DNA from: Ignelater luminosus
Lineage: Eukaryota > Arthropoda > Insecta > Coleoptera > Elateridae
Assembly (NCBI GenBank): GCA_011009095.1
Contig: VTPC01090590.1
Span: 311,830-375,829 of the forward strand
Length of the DNA stretch: 64,000 nucleotides
Direction of reading: 5' to 3'
Shown: positions 26,450 through 42,434 of the stretch, in pieces
How positions within the stretch are numbered: the stretch's first letter is position 1
How the letters are laid out: the number at the start of each line of letters is the position of its first letter
Made by a program: the position numbers and the translations under genes
The notes under the pieces: generated by a model
The model's database searches: none
Seen by the model: the letters and a program-made list of their open reading frames with translations, nothing else
Told to the model about the DNA's origin: nothing

Positions 26450-27062
26450 TTAAGTGTTTTTGAGTTTTGCTTTCTGCAAGGGAAAAAGCAGTAGTAAATT
26501 AGTATCTAGAAAGACAACTCCTGAAGTAAGAAACACAGAATTGTACTTACAGGCTTGCGTCCAAGATCTTTTTAGTAAAATGTTCTCATTCGCTGAAGGT
26601 ACTTTGTGTTCCTGTTTGTAAATTTCAAACGCTTCTAAAACATCTTGTTTGTATTTATTATTACAAAACTGTAAGGATCTAATGTAGTTGTTTGAGGTCT
26701 TAGAATGATTGTGTTTCATTACGTGTTTGGCATAACTGGACTTTTCTGGGTGTTTGCGTTTTGTATCCAACTTTAAAATTTGTAAGTATTTGACCAATGT
26801 ATACAGAGTTACAAAATGAGAAGTTTAATTTGTAAATTCCAATTTTATGATTTTGTGTGGTGTGCCTTTAGAATTTGATGGAGTTTTTAAGATGTTCTGA
26901 ATGTTATTTTGTAGTTGTCTATTTTGCTTAAAACCCTAGGAATATTTCCAAGGGTGTTTCAAAGTACGGTATGGTAAAGTATTTAATGTTCTTGGATGAT
27001 GTGTTAATTGGGTAAACCTTTTGAATGGCTAGTTTGTAGTCTTTGTATTTGATTAAAGCACA
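26450..27062 (-). mobile_element. Penelope-like element fragment with GIY-YIG endonuclease
   Basis: Minus strand: a segment reading KDYKLAIQKVYPINTS (about 27050-26970) leads into KIGIYKLNFSFCNSVYIGQ (about 26855-26800), which carries both the GIY and YIG motifs of the endonuclease that follows the Penelope reverse transcriptase. It continues as YAKHVMKHNHSKTSNNY and DVLEAFEIYKQEHKV (26797-26450). Stops and frameshifts break it, and the reverse transcriptase itself is missing. It is the mirror copy of the fragment at 27063-27830. Confidence 0.7.
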
Positions 27063-27830
27063 AGACAACGACTACACTTTGAACACGGCCGATACTTTAC
27101 TCAAACACAAAGATTACAAGTTAGCCATTCAAAAGGTTTACCCAATTAACACTTCATTCAAGCCATACTATACTTTAGAAATCCTTCGGAAATTATTGCT
27201 AGGGTTTTAAAGAAAATACATAGCTCAACAGAAAATAACATTCAAGACCAGCACCAACATTTTAAAAATCCGATCAGATGCTAAAGACGCAACACACTAT
27301 ATTATGATATTAGTAATTTACAATCTCAACTGCTCATTTTGTGGTTCTGTGTAGGGCTGTAATAAATCGCTGACGTTAAATTTGGTTTTGATGGCATGTT
27401 AGTAATGATGCCTATTTGTGTTCATTAAGCTCTTTATAAATTATTTGATAGCCGATTATCTGCATTGTAGATTTTGTACTGATTTAACGATTAGTCGATT
27501 ATTATTTTAAATAATCGATTAATCAGTTATGCAACTATCCAATAATTCGTTATTCAAGCAATCGATTAATCGTATAACCGATTAATTAAAATAATCAACT
27601 ATTTTCTTTTTTTGTAATCGATTATCGATTATTAAAATTGGTAATTACCCAGTCCTAGTTCTGTGTACATACATTAACCAAACACTTAGAAACTTTGATG
27701 GTAGATACAAAGAACAAGTTCGATGTTACAAACGCAAGCACCCAGAAAAGTTCAATTATCCCAAATATCTAATAGAACACAATCATCCTATGACCACAAA
27801 CAACCACATTTGTTGCACGAAAAATGAAAT
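27063..27830 (+). mobile_element. Penelope-like element fragment, inverted copy, interrupted by a MITE
   Basis: Plus strand: HKDYKLAIQKVYPINTSFKP (about 27100-27165), then NLQSQLLILWF/NLNCSFCGSV-type GIY-YIG sequence up to 27351, then after the inserted MITE the rest of the domain (FDGRYKEQVRCYKRKHPEKF, then YLIEHNHP) to about 27830. It is decayed. Together with 26450-27062 it forms a head-to-head inverted pair meeting near 27062. Confidence 0.65.
27352..27657. mobile_element. hAT-type MITE inside the Penelope fragment
   Basis: A 306-bp insert with ends TAGGGCTG and, reversed, TAGGACTG. Perfect 8-bp direct repeats GTTCTGTG flank it (27344-27351 and 27658-27665). Its right half (27480-27630) is made of many overlapping TAATCGATTA-like palindromes. 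There is no coding sequence. Removing it and one duplication rejoins the GIY-YIG reading. Confidence 0.8.
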
Positions 27831-28960
27831 TCATAATTTTTGATTGGATTTTAAATTAACTTAGATGGTTAATACTATGATAACTTATTTATTGATGCCT
27901 TTCAAAATGAAATTCTAATTTCCGAAAGGCGTGACTATGAATTTAAGGTTATAAGTGGAATAGTGTTTTTTATTAGAATTTTATTAGTAAGATAATATTT
28001 TCTAAAAATGGCACTAATAGATTTTTTGTAGTCATCGGTTTCGATTCTGTACACTATTAAAATTTAATTTATTAAATACAAAACTGAGTGATTTTCACCG
28101 ATTTGACGGTTTATTACCAAACAACATATCAAATATTGAAATTCAGGGGATAATTTGCTTACATGTTATTACAAATCTTTATTTGTTTTCAAGGTAGCAA
28201 GCGTAAATTTCTTGAGATATAAATGCATCAGGTTCTTTGGTTATTTATCCTCGTTTTATTTATTTATCTCAAAACTGAAATACATAAAATTAAAGTTCGC
28301 ATCTTTCTTATTCCTAAAGAAAGAGCTGTACCACCCTCTAAGCTTTTAATGGTATTTTTTGAAGGTATATGTTAATATCACTTGTTTGTCCTATAAAATG
28401 GTTGCTAGTCATTCATTTATCAACTTCAAATTGCAAATCTATTTTATAGTTTAACAATAAATTAACCGTTATTTATATACTGTGAAATTTTCTTTTTTTT
28501 TCTCATGTATCCATTAGATTAGTGAAAAACTCATGCCTCATTAAAAATTTCTTTATTAACTTTAATCTAGTATTATTGACGTTTTATCTTAAATTAGCAT
28601 TGGTAGTATAAATTTATTTTGTACTTGAAAAAGAAGTTTAATGGAATCCTAAATTTAAAGATGTAACGCGCACAATGTTAAATTGAAATGAATAAGGAAT
28701 TTTAAATTGGGCATCGGTTATTTACTAATTTAATTAATAAATACATGAAGAAAGAAGAATTTCACAATACATAGTATCAGGAGCTATCAAAAATTAAAAA
28801 GAACGGTTATTAAAAAACCGATCAGGAATTTTCATTTCTGCATTATAGTTCAGAGAATTAGATAGTGCTAACAAAAAAGCATAATAAGCATAAAAGACCG
28901 CCGACTACCTGCCTTTTTCACTAAACGCACCCATTCAAAGGCAAGGGCTGGCAGTCAGCG
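27831..28960. other. Spacer upstream of E(z)
   Basis: AT-rich, without recognisable gene or repeat structure. The small frame at 28155-28349 has a low-complexity product. Confidence 0.35.
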
Positions 28961-29687
28961 TTGCCACATTTCGGACGTCAGAACGAATAGTACACATATC
29001 GGAAGTCACTAAGGGGTAGTTACGTAAAGTACAAAAAGCGACGGTGGCGCCAACGGCATATACCGGAACTACGTGCCAAACTCAAAAGATACCCCCAATA
29101 CGAAGTCATTTCCATACATATTTTCGGATCTAGGCGTGTGGTACCCCCTAGTACCCAAATATGCTAAAAACAAGGCGAAACTTCCGATTTCGGAAGTCAC
29201 AACGTAAAAATGGAAGCCACAACGAATGTTGCGTATCTACTTCGGAAGTCACTTGATACACTTCACCAATATATTATGCAATCTGGCAACGTTGTTGATG
29301 TTACATTATTATTGAGGGACTCTAGTCCTAATGTGAGGTGAGCAATCAACCAACTAAAACCAGTCCCAGCTGATAAACTAAACAAAAAGCTACTTGTGGT
29401 GTGAGTGTTGTGATATCTGTAAACTCTATCATAAACGCTGCTATTTATTAAAGTAAAATAATAAATGATAGGGTCGCGTATATTCTAAAGTTTTACTGTG
29501 CACTACTTTTCATTTATCTTTCTATTTATAAACAAGAACTAAATAAACATACAGCAGTTTTTTGTTTGGTTTTAAAAATAAGTTAATGTATACAAATCTT
29601 CTATTTACAACATCATCTTTAAAACGGTAAAGGATGTGCATGACTCTGTTTGTTTTATAATTTTATATCAAATTGAAAAATAAAATC
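28961..29687 (+). promoter_or_regulatory. Candidate E(z) promoter region with CGGAAGTCAC cluster
   Basis: Three exact copies of CGGAAGTCAC (29000-29009, 29191-29200 and 29243-29252), plus near copies at 28972 (CGGACGTCA) and 29211 (TGGAAGCCAC), lie in a GC-richer stretch 400-700 bases before the E(z) start codon. The core CGGAAGT matches the ETS-factor site. Position and clustering suggest promoter or transposon-derived regulatory sequence. Transcription start not located. Confidence 0.35.
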
Positions 29688-34540
<4,853 letters not shown>

Positions 34541-34721
34541 TTTTATGTTCACATACTGTAATACAGTAGTAATAATAAACAAAACAAGTAGAATTAGTGT
34601 TTCATACCATTTTTCATTTTGTATTATGCGGTTTTGTCGATTTTATCAATTTTTAATAAATACTAAATGAAACAATTTATTATTATTACTATTTATTAAA
34701 TATTATCCCTCTTTTATTGTA

Positions 34722-34890
34722 ATAGGTAGGCAACACACTTTGCATATCATGGATATCTTGCAATTTTTTAAAGGGGTAGCTATGGAAAACAAAAAAACTT
34801 AAAAAATTATTAAAATACATTGCATCACTTTGACAGGAATTAATTAATTTCTTCATATTTAGTAATTATCTAACCTTACATTACTTGTAA
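34722..34890 (+). repeat. Dispersed repeat copy B1 downstream of E(z)
   Basis: A stretch from TAGGTAGGCAACACAC through GCTATGGAAAACAAAAAAAC to TAATTATCTAACCTTAC. It matches, in reverse, 50388-50555 about 16 kb away. It is probably a short non-autonomous element. Confidence 0.6.
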
Positions 34891-35249
34891 TGACATCTAT
34901 CTCTAGTCTTGTATAAATCTGATCTTTAGTTATTTAAAAAAATTTAATAAACAAAAGTGACATTTGAGATTCATCATATGTGTGCCTACTTATATTTAGC
35001 AAGATAAATATTGAGCATACTGTATAATATGTGTGCCCTACATAAGATGCCTGCTGTACCCATATTTCAATTTTGTTGTATCAAGACATGGGTAGACAGG
35101 GCCGCACAAACCACCACATGTGCAAGGGGTGCAACGCACCTGGATGGCATCTCTGAATAGGCAGCATTTCAGAAGTTGAGATTTTTTATTTTGTTATTAC
35201 TTAGTTGTTTTCTTGAAGTATTAAAAAGGGGTGGAAAAAAGAGAATACC
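34891..35249. other. Spacer
   Basis: No gene seen between the dispersed repeat and the LINE fragment. Slightly GC-richer near 35090-35160. Confidence 0.35.
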
Positions 35250-36000
35250 ATCCTATTCCTTCACCAGAACACGTGTTTGTCAAATCTAAGAAATATTTTT
35301 CAATTCTTGACCTAAATGATTCTTTTTATCAAATAGAAGTAAGTATCTGATGAATCATCTAAAATCTGCACATTTGTCGCTCCAATATGGTCTTCATTCC
35401 TAAAGTAGGTTGGCCCTTATATGACCTGGCTAAAGACTTTAGGCCTATTTACCTTTAGTCATTCCTCCTAAGAATGCAAGAAAGACTAATAGATAGATAT
35501 ATCAGAAAGAGCACACAGCCCTTCACTCCCTGCTAGGAGTCCCAGAAAGGAGTCATGTTTGGCACTTTTCCAACAATGTTCAACTCTATATGCATCTCTT
35601 TGATAGACAAAAATTTTACCTACTATTCTCAGGTGGACCCGATCCATGCTCACTAACATAGAAGTGCTAGTAAGTTTCAATGAGTCGACCATTAGAACGT
35701 CCGTAGGGGTTGCCCATAGGAGGGAGTCTTCTCTTCTCTATACTGTGGTGCCTTGTGCTTGATGGAATTTCTCCACAGATTTACTGAAGAAAAATTATTT
35801 ACACAGATGACCTTGTAGTCTTTCTAGTGAGCTCATGCCAAGGGCTCTCACCACCACCTGGAAATCTTCCTCAACCTTCAGCCACTTCATATCATGGTTG
35901 AGGTGAAGGCACAAAGGGCCTCATAGGATTTGGAGAAATGGCTGTTGGCTAGGAAAGGGACATGGGGGTAGACACTTAGATTCTTAACCTTCTAGTGAGA
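35250..36000 (+). mobile_element. LINE reverse-transcriptase remnant(s)
   Basis: Plus-strand reading gives KKYFSILDLNDSFYQIEV (an RT palm 'LDL..aY.qI' motif, Ty3-like, near 35275-35340). It is followed by VFIPKVGWPLYDLAKDFRPI and LRMQERLIDRYIRKS (about 35388-35500), the PKPGK...FRPISL block of R1/Jockey-type LINEs. Further on come GLPIGGSLLFSILWCLVLDG (about 35709-35768), matching 'GCPQGGVLSPLLW', and a TDDLVVF version of the YADD box. It is heavily decayed with stops, and pieces of two different retroelements may be juxtaposed. Confidence 0.55.
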
Positions 36001-36384
36001 AATGTTCTGCTTCTTTGCTGCAAAGAGTAACTATGTTTCTTCCACATTTACCTTTATCAATATACCTACCAGACAATCCTGGGCTTGGGCTTTACAAGAG
36101 CCAATCCTGAATGGGCTTGTCTGGTATTTAGACTGATCCAAGACTGGGGGAGGAACTGGGGCAGGGGTCTCAAACCATGGTCGCCTCGTGCCAGAAGAAT
36201 TGGGTGGCCCTCATATAAGTTCCAGGTCACTCTGGTGTAGAAGGGTGCCATTGGACCTTCCCCACTTAATTTTAAATACAAAGAATGTACACAATTAAAA
36301 ACTGCAGGGGATGAACTAATTTTATTTATTTTATTATTAATTTTTAATCAAATGTAAGTAACGTAAATAGTGCAATTTGGGAGT

Positions 36385-36600
36385 TTTAACAAATGAGGAC
36401 TTTGGTCCAGTAGACCAATGACAGCCCGCTTCGTAATCTAGGGGCCGGGCGTTCGAACCTCATGGTAATTTTTTCTAATTTTCTTTACCAGATTTTTATT
36501 TTATTTTCTGCAATAATTTATTCTAGTGTAGCCGTACACAAGGGGGATTTTTGGAGTCCATTCTCCAAAGCAGATAAATAAATAATTATTTATTATACAC
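36385..36600 (+). mobile_element. tRNA-derived SINE-like sequence
   Basis: The head resembles a tRNA: a box-A-like GGTCCAGTAGACC, an anticodon-loop-like CTTCGTAAT (CGT anticodon, Thr-type), and a box B GCGTTCGAACCTC. The arms do not pair as a real tRNA acceptor stem, and the body runs into unrelated sequence ending in AT-rich AAATAAATAATTATTTATTA. A SINE copy fits best. Confidence 0.45.
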
Positions 36601-36826
36601 AGAAACTTATCTGAAGTTTGGCAACTGTGGATTTGTGGCTGCAATGACATTTAAATTTTGGCAAACATCCCAAACATCTTAACCTGTAACTTAAGAGAAG
36701 TTTCTTTACCAAAATAAATTTGTAAGATTATTAGAAATTTAGGAAAACAGTTTATTTAATTATTCTTTGTGTGTAGTTGTATTGAAGAGAATTATTCCTA
36801 AAACTATTATCTTTGAAAATAACAAA

Positions 36827-39800
36827 ATGGATGAGGTAAGTTTTAGAATGTTTAAGGTTATGTGTATTTGTGTTTGCTTCAAAATAGTCATGATTTTTAA
36901 ACAAATTTTATTTTGAAAGAAGAATGATAATAAAAACTGTATTTTCTACACAACTTCTACTTTCATTCTTTACATGTCGGAGGATCTGTTGTCCGATATA
37001 CTCCACTTATTAATAATGTACAGTTTCATTCTTGCTTTTCATAAAACTTCTAATGGGCTGTTCCCTATACTGTGTAGTCGTCAACTCGGCTAATCATTAG
37101 AGTCATTTAGTTTTTTAACAACTAAATGTTTTAAAATAGATTGTACATGTAAATTTTATGTTTGTTAACTTTCTAGATTATACTAATTGTTATAGTATAT
37201 TGTACATATTACAGGATAGTTCTGATACTACAAGCAGCGTGGAACATGTGCTGATGAATTATAAAAAGAAGATGAAAGAAGATTTTATTTCTAATAGTTT
37301 ATCAATAGAATCGCCGCTAAATTCAAATATAAACATCAACATAAATATGCCAAGCACATCAGAAAATGTTGAGCTTTCAGTGGGTATCCAGAGTGGTGCT
37401 ACAACTAAAAGCAGGAGACAAAATGTTAAGAAGAAAATTAATAAAACTGATTCGTTAGTTTCCATAAATGTCGAAAACAATAATGAAACAAATCACAATA
37501 AAAAAAGGAACAAACAGAGCTCAAAGACTGTCGGCAATAAACCTTCAAAAAGACTTAAAAACAATGAAAACAATCAAAATACAGAGGATCCTGATTATGT
37601 AAGCTATTGTTACATTTAAGGGTCATGTTTCCACTTCCATATCTGTCAGATAAAAAATAATACTTGGGAGATTTTTGATAATGTGTCGAAAGAGATCAGT
37701 TGTTTTTGATCTTTCAACATGAGGATTGGCCACAATATTGTTTTGCTAAATTGTTATAATCTGAAGTAAATTAAATTATGTTGAAAGTCAGCTGCATAAT
37801 TTTTGTACATAAAATATAAACCATGTTTTTTTTCACTAATAAATCATTGTTTTAACAATTAACACATGATAAATCAAGCAAGTTTTAAAGATATTTTCTA
37901 ATCACCAATCAAGGCAACACTGTCATGTCAGTTTTAACCTAAATGTAAAATTAACCTAAAAATGCACTGTCAGTGTCAGATTGTATACAGGATAAAAATG
38001 TCAAATTTCCTGTAAAAAGATCTTGAACAGCATTGTTATGATAGCAAAGACAAACCATAATGAAATGTTTTTATAAAAACAAAATTAAAGACTTTGTTTT
38101 GTAAATATTAATATTTGTAGAAACCATCGGCCCGACGTAATTATTCAAGATTAAGTTCCAAAGCACTCAATAGCATTGCAAAACGTGTACGTATCTTTCA
38201 TGAAACAGGTGTTGTAGTTTCTGATGACGAAGACGTCATTGCTTGCAAAAACAAATATAAGAAAGGAGATAAAAAGAATCCGCCTCGACAACAAGCAGAA
38301 CAAGTAAAACTTCCAAAATTGTTTAAGCAAGGAAGATTTACGATAAGAATAATTTTTATTTTTAAAGGTTCCTGGTACTACTTTTGGTCAAGGCAGAGTT
38401 GGCACAATTATAGGTGGTTATGGCGTAAGGAGATGGGGCTGCTGCAATCTTTCTAAAAATAATAATAATAATCCTTTATTGAACTACTGTTCAGCACATT
38501 CCACTATAAACTTATCACAAGAAATATTAAACAGTATTAAGTGTAGAGAGGAACGTTTATTACAGTTGCAGCAACAAGAGCTTTTACGGCATCCCGAGTT
38601 GGCTAATATTGGAGAGGACGATGATGATGACGATGTAAATATTTCTTCATGTTTTGTAGATTTTTTTCCTTTAATCCTTTATGGCCGTCTTCTAGTTTGC
38701 ATGCCAATATCTGCCAAATGTTGTATTGCATTCTTGATTTTTTTTTCTATTTTAGTTTTTGTTATTTTCCTTTCTTAAGTAAATGGTTATGACGTCTATC
38801 TTTGTTAGGTTGGTAATAAAGAAATAATTATGTTGACAGCATTTATATTGGGCACGTTTAGCTAGTAGTGCAGTTAGCATGTTCATTTTGCACTGCACTG
38901 ATCAAAATAATATACTTGTACTCACTCAGAAAAAAAGAAAGGAGTGATTACATTTTGTTACCTTACCTTACAAGTATCCAGGAGATACTTTCGTCCACTC
39001 CTGCAGAGCCTAGATGTGAAAGTAAAGCTAAATACGACAGAAAGTTGGTATTCCTGTGTCATATAGTACTCGGCATGATTGATTGACTCTTTTCTTTGTC
39101 CTTTTAGTCATCTTTTATGATAGCTTGGCGTCCCATTTGGAAAAAAGACTAGACTTGTCAACGTCGCCGATATCAAAATTAGATTTCTTGTATTTAGTAA
39201 TACTTTGATACCAAGTTTGGTACCAATTAGAGCCCTGCACGGGCCGAAATTTCCAGGCCTGGCCCTTCCTGACTGGGGACAAACTTAACGCGGCCCGAAT
39301 AAACCTAAACAGGCTCGAACAGCATGACAGAAAAGCCCAAAAGGCCAAGAAGTCCAAACGGCCCGATAGATCCGAAGGGCCGAGATGTTCAAAAGACGCC
39401 CGGGTTCGAGAGGTACGAACAGCACAACAGACCCCAGAAGCCCGAAGGGTCGAGAAGTTCAAAAGGCCCGATAGACCCGAAGGGTCGAGATGTCCAAAAG
39501 GCACATGTCCGAGAGGTACAAACAACCCGAGAAGTTCAAAAAAGGCCCGAGCAGTCCGAGACGTCCGGACGGCCCGACAGACACGTATGGCCCGACAGGA
39601 TCGAAAGGTCAGACACGCTTGAACACGCCCGATTGACCAGAAAAGCCGAGATGTCCAAAATGACTCGACAAGACCGAACGGCCCGATTGATCGAACATAG
39701 TCCCGAAAATCCCAACAAATCTTTAAAAACCCGAACCCGAGTTTCGACCCAGGCCGCGTAAAGGCACCGCCAGAAAACCTGGCCCGTGCAGACCTCTAGT

Positions 39801-41648
39801 ACCAATTACTTACTGACGTCATACCAAATTTTTATTTCTAAGTTTTATCATAATTTATATCCAAAAAACGTTTTTAACTTTAATTTTAGTAATTCACACA
39901 TTTCAAATAATATGAAAACAACTAATATTCTTTTTTGGATGTTTCCCATTTTCTAACAATTCTGATCTTTAAATGACATACCTAACCTAAAAGTTTGATC
40001 TAGTAACTTTTATTGACAAGTTCAGTTTCATTTTCAACTTTATGTAAACTTTAATAAACACATTATTAACTAGATGTAAAAATATACAAAACATTTACAG
40101 GATGAACAGTATATCGAGACACCTGAATTATCAAAAGATAAACGTGCATGGGTGCAAAAGTTCATAGATTCAATGTCAGCTGATCGTGTTGATTATGACA
40201 AGCCGTTACAAGCTAATTTTGTGGAAGCTGTAGAACAAAAGCGGCCCAGCATTGTTGTACCAAAACAGGATGACTTAGTATCTTCTATAGACAATAAAAC
40301 CATTGTTGAAAGAATAGACTTTAAAAAAAGACAAAGTGAGGGTAGGCAGCGTACTATAGATGAGTGGCTGAACGGTTGCTCTTCAACTAGTAAATCTCAA
40401 AATAACTTGCCAATTGCTACTTCCACACCAAGACATGTGGTAGGTACAAATTTGAACGAAACATGTATATCTAGTATTCCTGGGCCATCAAACGTAAATG
40501 CAAATGCAGTGGCTGACACTGGGTTAATAAACAACATTGAAGACGATCGGAAACAAATTTCATCAGGAGTAAAAGCGAATATTTTCAAGGACATGATTTC
40601 AAGTGTTCCAGCAACTAATATCGAGGAACCATTCGATGATGTTGCTTCTATTGATATATCACAACTGGATCGTAGTAATATTACGTTAAGAACTCCATGT
40701 TCAAAATCAATAAGTTATAGAAATAGTCTTTTAACTGTGAAACCAATGTAAGTTAAAAGATATTAAACCTAATTTATATTATTGTAGATTATATTTGCAG
40801 ATTTGAAGTAAATGATGATATTATGGATTTTGTTGATAATCTGTTGTCTCAAGAAACAGAAACGATTAATCAAGAAGTTAATGAACGTTGTGAAAAGTGA
40901 ATATGAAATTTTTAAAATTTATTTTAAACACAATTAAATATTACTGTGTTTTAGATGGCTGGAAGATAACCGCAGAAATCAAGATCTGCTACAAAATGCA
41001 CTTGATAGTGTTATCATGATAAATGACGATGATATTCCACATATGCACAATGATTCTGTGGAAATTATTTCTGATTCTCCTGAAGATGTTATTCCTATTG
41101 ATTCTGTAAATAACTCTGTTGTAGTTGTAGAAGATGATGATGGCGTTATTCCCATTATAAGTATAAATAACAGCACAAACCCTTCAACTTCTAGAAGCAT
41201 TCAAGGTAGAAGAAAGCTAGCAGTAAGTATTTTTTCGAAAACATTACTGAATTCAAATTCAATTTAAACGTATATTTGTTTTTAGAGAAGAAAAGGTCCG
41301 AGGAGAAAACAAGCACACCCTCCACCTCCTGTACAACCTTCTGCATTACCTAAACCAATCAAACCAGTTTTATCAGCTGAGGTAAACAAATGTCTGCTAT
41401 GCTACCTCATTTAAAGTAGTAACATAAAAATATTATATTTCTAGGAACGTGTTGTTAGGCCTGAAAATAAAGGTTTGCGTGACTGCCCAATCTGTTTAGA
41501 GAATATGGAAAATAAAGAGATAAGTGCAACTGTATGCGGTCACATCTTTTGTACATCATGTATTACGGCAGCTGTGCGTTCTAATCGTTCTTGTCCCAAC
41601 TGCCGTGCAGCTCTGACGTTAAAGAAAATACATCCTCTTTTTATTTAA
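36827..41648 (+). CDS. RNF4-like RING E3 ligase with SUMO-interacting motifs (candidate STUbL)
   Basis: Nine exons encode 717 residues: 36827-36835 (MDE), 37215-37598, 38121-38303, 38368-38634, 40101-40747, 40801-40896, 40955-41222, 41286-41381 and 41445-41648. The C-terminus is a C3HC4 RING: Cys664, Cys667, Cys681, His683, Cys686, Cys689, Cys700 and Cys703, ending in KKIHPLFI, the RNF4-type C-terminal tail. Before it lies an acidic stretch rich in SUMO-interacting-type motifs (VIMINDDD 548-555, VEIISDS 564-570, VVVVEDDD 584-591). The N-terminal 500 residues are charged, low-complexity and nuclear-looking (KKRNKQSSK, SKRLKNN). SUMO-targeted ubiquitin ligases ubiquitylate SUMO-modified nuclear proteins. 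RNF4 and fly Degringolade are far shorter, so orthology is unproven. Intron 4 (38635-40100) contains a hAT element at 39228-39798. The tiny first exon rests on splice signals and phase only. Confidence 0.72.
39228..39798. mobile_element. hAT-type element with GC-rich 105-bp internal repeat
   Basis: A 571-bp insert in a RING-gene intron. The ends are TAGAGCCCTGCACGGGCC and, reversed, TAGAGGTCTGCACGGGCC. Perfect 8-bp direct repeats GTACCAAT flank it (39220-39227 and 39799-39806). The interior is GC-rich, with a unit starting GCCCGATAGA at 39361 and again at 39466 (105-bp period). Because 105 is a multiple of three, a 145-codon frame (39324-39761) stays open. The product is repeat-derived and has no family resemblance. 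Confidence 0.8.
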
Positions 41649-42434
41649 AGGCATTTTTGATTTTATAAGTTTAAAATTAAGAGTATATAAACCCTTTTAC
41701 AATTTTTATGTTACCATATGCTGTTAGTAAATAGATAAATATTGTAATAATTAGATTGTGAGCGAACAGTATGTCTCCTATTCGTAATGTCTTTCCTATG
41801 TAAATACAAGGTATTGTTTGCTCACAGTCGATATGTGATAAGAATTTTTCACACAGGCCTGACCAAGTTACATCTGTACAAAATAATTTTATAGTTATGG
41901 TGTTTAAATCTACATACAGATATTTCAGAAAAATTAAATGAAATTGAAATTTGTTTGTGTTGTTCATTTAATTTTTATAGGTTAGATAAATTTTTTGCAA
42001 GATCAGAATTAAAGAATTGCATTTGCATCTTACCATAACAGATTGCCAAGGAGTTCAATCTGTCACTTTCATGTGAGCATGTTCGGTTTCTATTGCTTAT
42101 TTATTTAATTTTAATTAAGTTCAAAAGAAATTGCAAATGTTTTGCTGTTATCAATTATTCGAGGCTGTGCTTTTGTAAGAATCATTTTGATGCATTTACT
42201 ATGTCTAACGTCAATGTAGTATATTGTAAGGAGAGAAATGATTTCTTGTATTAATTTAAGAGTATTTTTATATTTCTAAATAAATTCTCTTTGATTTTTT
42301 TATTGCGTTCTCTTAATAATGGTTCCCATAGATGATCTAAAAACTAAGGACCGATTGCACCAATCTTGCTTAGATTTAACCATGTATCATCAAAGATTTA
42401 ACTAAAGTTTATAACCGTGTTCAAATTAAGGAGC
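41649..42434. other. 3' flank of the RING gene
   Basis: Likely 3' UTR, with an AATAAA near 42278-42285. An open frame on the minus strand (41677-41967) is not recognised and may be chance. Confidence 0.4.

Noticed and set aside
28972-29252. CGGAAGTCAC repeats as a CRISPR array
   Set aside because: Only 10-bp units with irregular spacing in eukaryotic promoter-like sequence.
36066-36281. 71-codon minus-strand frame
   Set aside because: Lies beside the decayed LINE remnant and has no conserved motif in this direction.
36391-36470. Functional tRNA-Thr gene
   Set aside because: Acceptor and other stems do not pair, and the box-B first base is changed; fits a SINE better.
39324-39761. 145-codon frame rich in Arg/Pro/Lys as a gene
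   Set aside because: It lies wholly inside a hAT element, is built from a 105-bp repeat and has no recognisable domain; kept as a finding about the element only.
41677-41967. 96-codon minus-strand frame after the RING gene
   Set aside because: Overlaps the probable 3' UTR on the other strand; no domain, signal or splice support.
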